A stretch of 64,000 bases of DNA from Ceratotherium simum simum (Eukaryota; Chordata; Mammalia; Perissodactyla; Rhinocerotidae), in NCBI RefSeq assembly GCF_000283155.1, contig NW_004454178.1:6608088-6672087 (forward strand), read 5' to 3'. Of the stretch, positions 59,265-64,000 are shown piece after piece. The stretch's first letter is position 1. Each line of letters starts with the position of its first letter. The notes under the pieces are model-generated. The model was not told the DNA's origin and did not search any database. It was given only the letters and a program-made list of their open reading frames with translations. Made by a program: the position numbers and the translations under genes.

Positions 59265-62200
59265 ACTCCCAACAACTACTTCCTTCTCTAGTCACAGTAG
59301 CCTGTATATAGTCTTCCAATTCCAGAAGATTTTTTCTTTAAATTGTCACCTCCCCCACACAGTTCATCTGGAAAATTCTAGCCCATACTGATCTGTCTTA
59401 CCATGTTGATGGTTCTAGGAGGGCAAGGAACAGCAGAGCAATTTGTGCCAAAGCAGTCCATCTGATGGACAAACTCTTCTTCATTCTCTGACCTAAAATG
59501 ACCATTTATCTGGGACAGGGAGCTCAGTTGTCTATCAATTCAGGAAGTTGAAGGGGTTACTGGTGCCTGGAACCCAGGGGAGTATGTGACTAAATGTGAC
59601 AGGGAGAATAAGGAGGCTCTGGGGAGACCAGTAAGATAATAGATAGGGATAGAGTGAAACATTTAGGAAGCAGGGCTACCATAGTGTATCAGAATGTAAA
59701 GATTTGTGTGTATCACTTAGATTTTGATTTAGCATATAATTAAAATCCTAAAATATCAGTGGTTTAAACAAGATAGAAGTCTCTTTCTCCTATAGAAGAA
59801 GTCTGGAGGCAGACCATCAGGGGACCCAATGAAGTTACTGGGGTCCCAGGCTTCTTTTATTCCCCTACCATTAGTAGGATGTGGCTCTCATTGCCCTTAT
59901 CCTCAGCACTCCAGTGCTGACTACATCTCCAGCCATCACATCCATGTTTCTGGCAGAAAAGAGGAAAGGGCAAAGAAGAGCACACCCTCCCTGTTTAAGA
60001 AGACTTCCCAGAAGTCCCACTCAACACTTCTTATATCTCATGGGCCAGACCTTAGTCACATGACCTCATAAGCATAAGAGGCTGGGAAATGTAGTCTTTG
60101 GCTGGGCAGCTGTATTCTAGGCTAAATATCGGGGTTATGCTAATTTAAAAGAAAGGGGAAGAATGGCTATTTTGGCAGGCAAGTAAGAATCTCCACCTCA
60201 CAGTAAGTATTTAAACACATTCAGGTACTAAACTGTGAATATAGCTTTGTTTATTTATTTATTTAGGCCTGAATCTTACACAGAGAATTTATACATAGAT
60301 ACTAGCTACATATACTATGTATATGCTGTACATAGATATTAGCAACTCATGTACTTTGCAATTAAATGTCCGTAATGTCATGGGGTTTCAGGTTTTTTAG
60401 AAAGGAAGAGTGAAGGGTTGAATACAATTATATAATAGTAGTATAACTGTTTTCCTGATAGTGAAGGTGGGACTGGGTGGTGATATTCAATCTAATCTAC
60501 AGATTAAAGACTGTGAATTGCATCTGTCAAACTTCCCCCCAGCAGGGATCAGTAGCCCTAAGCACAAAGAAGACAGAGTTAGCTTTCTGTTTGGCAAAAT
60601 CTCACTCAGAGCCTCACTCACTCGACCTTTCTGGAGTTTAATGAACAAACACCATCGTTGCCATTCTGAGAAGCTTGTGTCTTCCTGGCCACTAGGGGGG
60701 TGTAAACCAGATGAATCCAGATTAACAGATTCTGAACTTTTTATTTTTTAATTCATTCCTGAGGGTGTCTTCCTAATTTCAAAAAAAATCAAATCCTAAG
60801 TGGTCAGGAGGTTTGGGTCCTTACAAGAATAGCTTGTGCCCATTTCTCGTTCATGTCTCAGGAAGAAGTTGTTGAAAGAACTTCCGAATCAAACCAAATG
60901 GGCCAGGCACACTCTCCCACAGAAGGTCAAGGATATTTGCTTAATGTATGGTGCTGAACTCCACAGAGGAACCCCTCTCCCCCTTTGTTAAATAACTATT
61001 ATTAGTTTGACAAAAAACAACAACTCTGCCCAGCATTTTTGAAGATAATCTTGGTGCTCTCTGGTGCTTTTGCAGAGACATAAACAGTTAAAGACAAAGA
61101 AAATAAAAATAAAATCTGATTAACATTTGCTCACTTTTTCTTCGAGTTTCTCCAAAATTGCTTTGAATGCTACAGTTTGCAGAGACAGGGTGAGCGTGGT
61201 GGCTGTCCTGTATATGTATAGTGATCTTAATATAGATCATTATGTCTAGACTCTTTCCATGTACTGCTAATTTATGGGGATTCCATTTAGGTGGATTGTT
61301 TCCACAGATCACATATTTACCTGAGCCTACATTGGGAAGTTGCAACCACATTTGTCACACGTTTCTGGGGCTAGGGAAACCAATGGCCAAGGCCAAAAAT
61401 AGTCATGATTAGGACAAGGTGAGGTGGCGATGGGGCAATAGAGGAAGGCAGGGTGAGGGTAAGGCCCAAGGGATAGCTAGAGGAAGTTGACATGGCCTTC
61501 ACCCTAGTTGGGTTCGCCACCTAGTGGAAGAAATAGGCTTGTAAACTAAAATCATGTTAAAAGGGCTCTAAGAGAGTTATGTGAAAGCTTAGACTAGAGG
61601 AAGGAAAACTGAACCAAACAGAACTAAAGTGATCTCATCTTTGCTCTCAGCAAACACCTAGAGAACCTTAGAAGAGAAATTGGAGAGTTACGTACCGTAC
61701 TTGAACATCCTATTAGCTCCTAGTTTCCTGATCTTCATGGTGAATATCAAGGAGGAAGACTCTGTTTTCCAATTACTTTGCAGCCATAATATACTGAGCT
61801 GGATAATCCATCTCTGATCCAGAGCAATGATATTGATGTTTTAAAGGCATCTTGTCTATCGACATTAGGAAGCACCCTTCCTTTCAGTTCAAGTACAAGA
61901 GGAATAAAACCCCTGTTCTCCATGGTTTACAATAAAACAAGATTCTAAATCTTAAAGTTTCATTGCGCCATTTTGGGATGGCCACCCAGGGCTCAAGTTT
62001 TGCAGAGTTGCAAAAGATTAGTGGCCAACATCAAAAGTTTTCTCTTCCTCGACTAATTTAATTACTAACATAAGCCTTTTACATGGATTTTTTAATGGTA
62101 TTTTAAAAGAGTACATGTTATAGAGAACACGGCACATCACTACTCACATCTTTCTGAGATGTAAACATTTACCCTTAAGATTTTTAACTAATTTTCTCAA

Positions 62201-62355
62201 ATGCCCATATAACCATTGTTACAGATTTCTGTCAGAAGATAAAGCCTGAACATTTTTATTTCGTACAATGCCCATGAATTCATCACTTATGTTGCTCACT
62301 CTCAGAGTGATTCAAACTCAAACACATTTTAGCAACTTACATTGTAATTTTAAAA
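59265..62355 (+). other. TMEM169 3' UTR and downstream region
   Basis: The first part should be 3' UTR. AATAAA-type signals occur near 61098-61112 and 61904, but which one is used cannot be told. An interspersed repeat lies at 59735-60115. No further gene was recognised. Confidence 0.5.
59735..60115 (+). repeat. Interspersed repeat, second copy of the 48170 family
   Basis: CAGTGGTTTAAACAAGATAGAAG, AGCCATCACATCCATGTTTCT and GAGGCTGGGAAATGTAGTC follow the same order as in 48170-48530. Confidence 0.55.
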
Positions 62356-62363
62356 TAAATCAA

Positions 62364-62631
62364 ATTCTTTTTTTTTTTTTTTTTGTGAGGAAGATTAGCC
62401 CTGAGCTAACATCTGTTGCCAATCCTCCTCTTTTTGCTGAGGAAGATTGGCCGTGGGCTAATATCTGTGCCCATCTTCCTTTACTTTTTTTTTTTTTTTA
62501 TATGTGGGACACCTGCCACAGCATGGCTTGATAAGTGGTGTGTAGGTCCGTGCCCGGGATCCAAACCTGCAAACCCTGGGCCACTGAAGCAAACTGTGTG
62601 AACTTAACCACTACGCCACCAGGCCAGCCCC
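62364..62631 (-). mobile_element. ERE SINE, antisense
   Basis: Poly(T) at 62369-62384, head at the right end. AAATCAAA lies on both sides (62356-62363 and 62633-62640). It also has an internal T run at 62487-62499. Confidence 0.9.
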
Positions 62632-62765
62632 TAAATCAAAACCTTTACTTGCCTTTATTAACCACCCTGAAGGGGATGCCTAGTCCACACTACAGCAATA
62701 GTTTAAAATATCCCTATTATTTCAATTCTCTCTTGCTGTGTAACACTTAAAACTTAATGGCTTAG

Positions 62766-63004
62766 GGGCTGGCCGGGTGGCGCAAGCGGTTAAGTGCGCA
62801 TGCTCCACTGTGGCGGCCCGGGGTTTGCCAGTTCATATCCCGGGTGCGCACCAATGCACCGCTTGTCAAGCCATGCTGTGGCGGCGTCCCATATAAAGTG
62901 GAGGAAGATGGGCATGGATGCTAGCCCAGGGCCAGTCTTCCTCAGCAAAAAGAGGAGGATTGGCAGATGTTAGCTCAGGGCCGATCTTCCTCAAAAAAAA
63001 AAAC
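62766..63004 (+). mobile_element. ERE SINE
   Basis: Near-consensus sense copy. The TSD ACTTAATGGCTTA is perfect at 62753-62765 and about 63006-63018. Confidence 0.95.
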
Positions 63005-63224
63005 AACTTAATGGCTTAATATAATAACCATTTGATTTATTTGCTCACAATTCTGCAATTTGGGCAGAGCTTGGTGGAGACAACTGGTCTCTACTCAATG
63101 TCTCTAATACTGGGGTAGCTCACTCAGGGCTGGAGGATTTACTGCAAAGATGGCCTCACTGGCATGGCTGCCAAATTGGTGCTGGCTGTCATCTAGGTGG
63201 GCCCCTGGGGATGTTGTGTCAGTG

Positions 63225-63650
63225 CTTATATTAGTTTGCTCAGGCTGCCATAACAAAATATCAAAGACTAGGGGGCTTAAACAACAGAAATTTATTTTCT
63301 CACAGTTCTGGAGGCTGGAAGTCCGAGATTAGGGTGCCCACATGGTTGGGTTGAGCATGATGAGAGCTCTCCCCTTGGGTTGCAGACAGCAGCCTTCTCT
63401 CTCTGTATTCATCTGACCTCTTCTTTGTACAAAAGGCAGGAGTACACAAGTGCTAGCTCACAAGCTCTCTGCTGTCTCTTCTTATAATGACACTAATCCC
63501 ATCATGAAGCCCCACCTTCATGACCTCATCTAACTCTAATTACCACCCAAAGGCCCCATCTCCAACTATCACCGCATTGGGGGTTAGGGCTTTAACATAT
63601 GAATTTGGAGCGGGAGGAGACAAACACTCAGCCCCTCACAGTGCTCCTCC
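63225..63650 (-). mobile_element. MLT1-like (MaLR) LTR, antisense
   Basis: The plus strand reads TTAGTTTGCTCAGGCTGCC, then CTCACAGTTCTGGAGGCTGG, and AACATATGAATTTGGAGCG near the end. This is the reverse complement of MLT1 order. Confidence 0.8.
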
Positions 63651-64000
63651 ACATGGCCTCCCCATGTGGCTAGGTTGGGCTTTCATAGCATGGCAGTCTT
63701 ATGGTAGTCAGTCCTTATACATGGTGTCTGGCTGCCATCTGGCAAAAAGCAAATCTGCCAGGCATTCTGAAGGCTTTGGCCCAGAACTGGTCCAGTGTCA
63801 CTTCTGTCACATTGTACTGGTGAAAGCAGGTCTGAAGGCCAGCCCAGATTCAACAGGAAAGGACTATAAAGGGTGTGCATGCTGGGAGGCATGGCTCACA
63901 GGGCCACCAAAATAACGGTGTCATTCTCCTTTTCTTGTCCCATCCATTTCCCTCTTATGCCACAGTGGCTCCCACACATCGCTCTCTCTGTCCAAAATGC
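63651..64000. other. End of window, no gene recognised
   Basis: Short frames on both strands (63520-63915 plus, 63892-63683 minus) overlap and have no recognisable domain. Confidence 0.45.

Overview
This window is mammalian nuclear DNA, almost certainly from a horse-family animal (Equus; another perissodactyl cannot be excluded). The main evidence is about 25 copies of the tRNA-derived ERE SINE typical of equids, many with intact target-site duplications (TSDs), on a background of older eutherian repeats (MIR, L2, L1, MLT1/MLT2-type LTRs, Tigger and hAT fossils). It holds two real protein-coding genes, both with introns. No bacterial-type features, CRISPR arrays or stand-alone RNA genes were seen.

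Layout. 1-3.1 kb is intergenic, with a minisatellite and two EREs. 3.1-30.3 kb is PECR (peroxisomal trans-2-enoyl-CoA reductase) on the minus strand. All eight coding exons are present and join in frame into a 303-residue short-chain dehydrogenase/reductase ending in the peroxisomal signal AKL. Intron 3 appears to use a GC donor. PECR introns hold L1 fragments, EREs, an hAT-transposase-like pseudogene and a TRIM-like pseudogene split by an LTR. 30.05-30.9 kb is a CpG island with tandem GC boxes and two CACGTG boxes, probably a divergent promoter for PECR (minus) and TMEM169 (plus). 30.5-55.3 kb is the long first intron of TMEM169. 55.4-59.3 kb carries the two TMEM169 coding exons (297 residues, two membrane segments). 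59.3-64 kb is the TMEM169 3' UTR/downstream region, leading in human synteny towards XRCC5.

The most structured non-genic region is 34.3-46.6 kb, inside the TMEM169 intron and wholly antisense to it. It is a stack of broken class I endogenous retroviruses. Provirus A (gag-PR-RT, then integrase and env TM remnants) is split by provirus B, which has two LTRs, a primer-binding site matching tRNA-Arg and a polypurine tract, but lacks most of RT and env. A third, unrelated solo LTR with a perfect 4-bp TSD sits in A's integrase. EREs were then inserted into both proviruses. No retroviral gene is intact.

PECR and TMEM169 are not known to share a pathway; they are neighbours with a likely shared promoter region. 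I found no convincing new biological system. The points most worth checking are the GC-AG intron of PECR, the divergent promoter and the nested proviral history. Repeat family names come from recognition by eye, without a database search.
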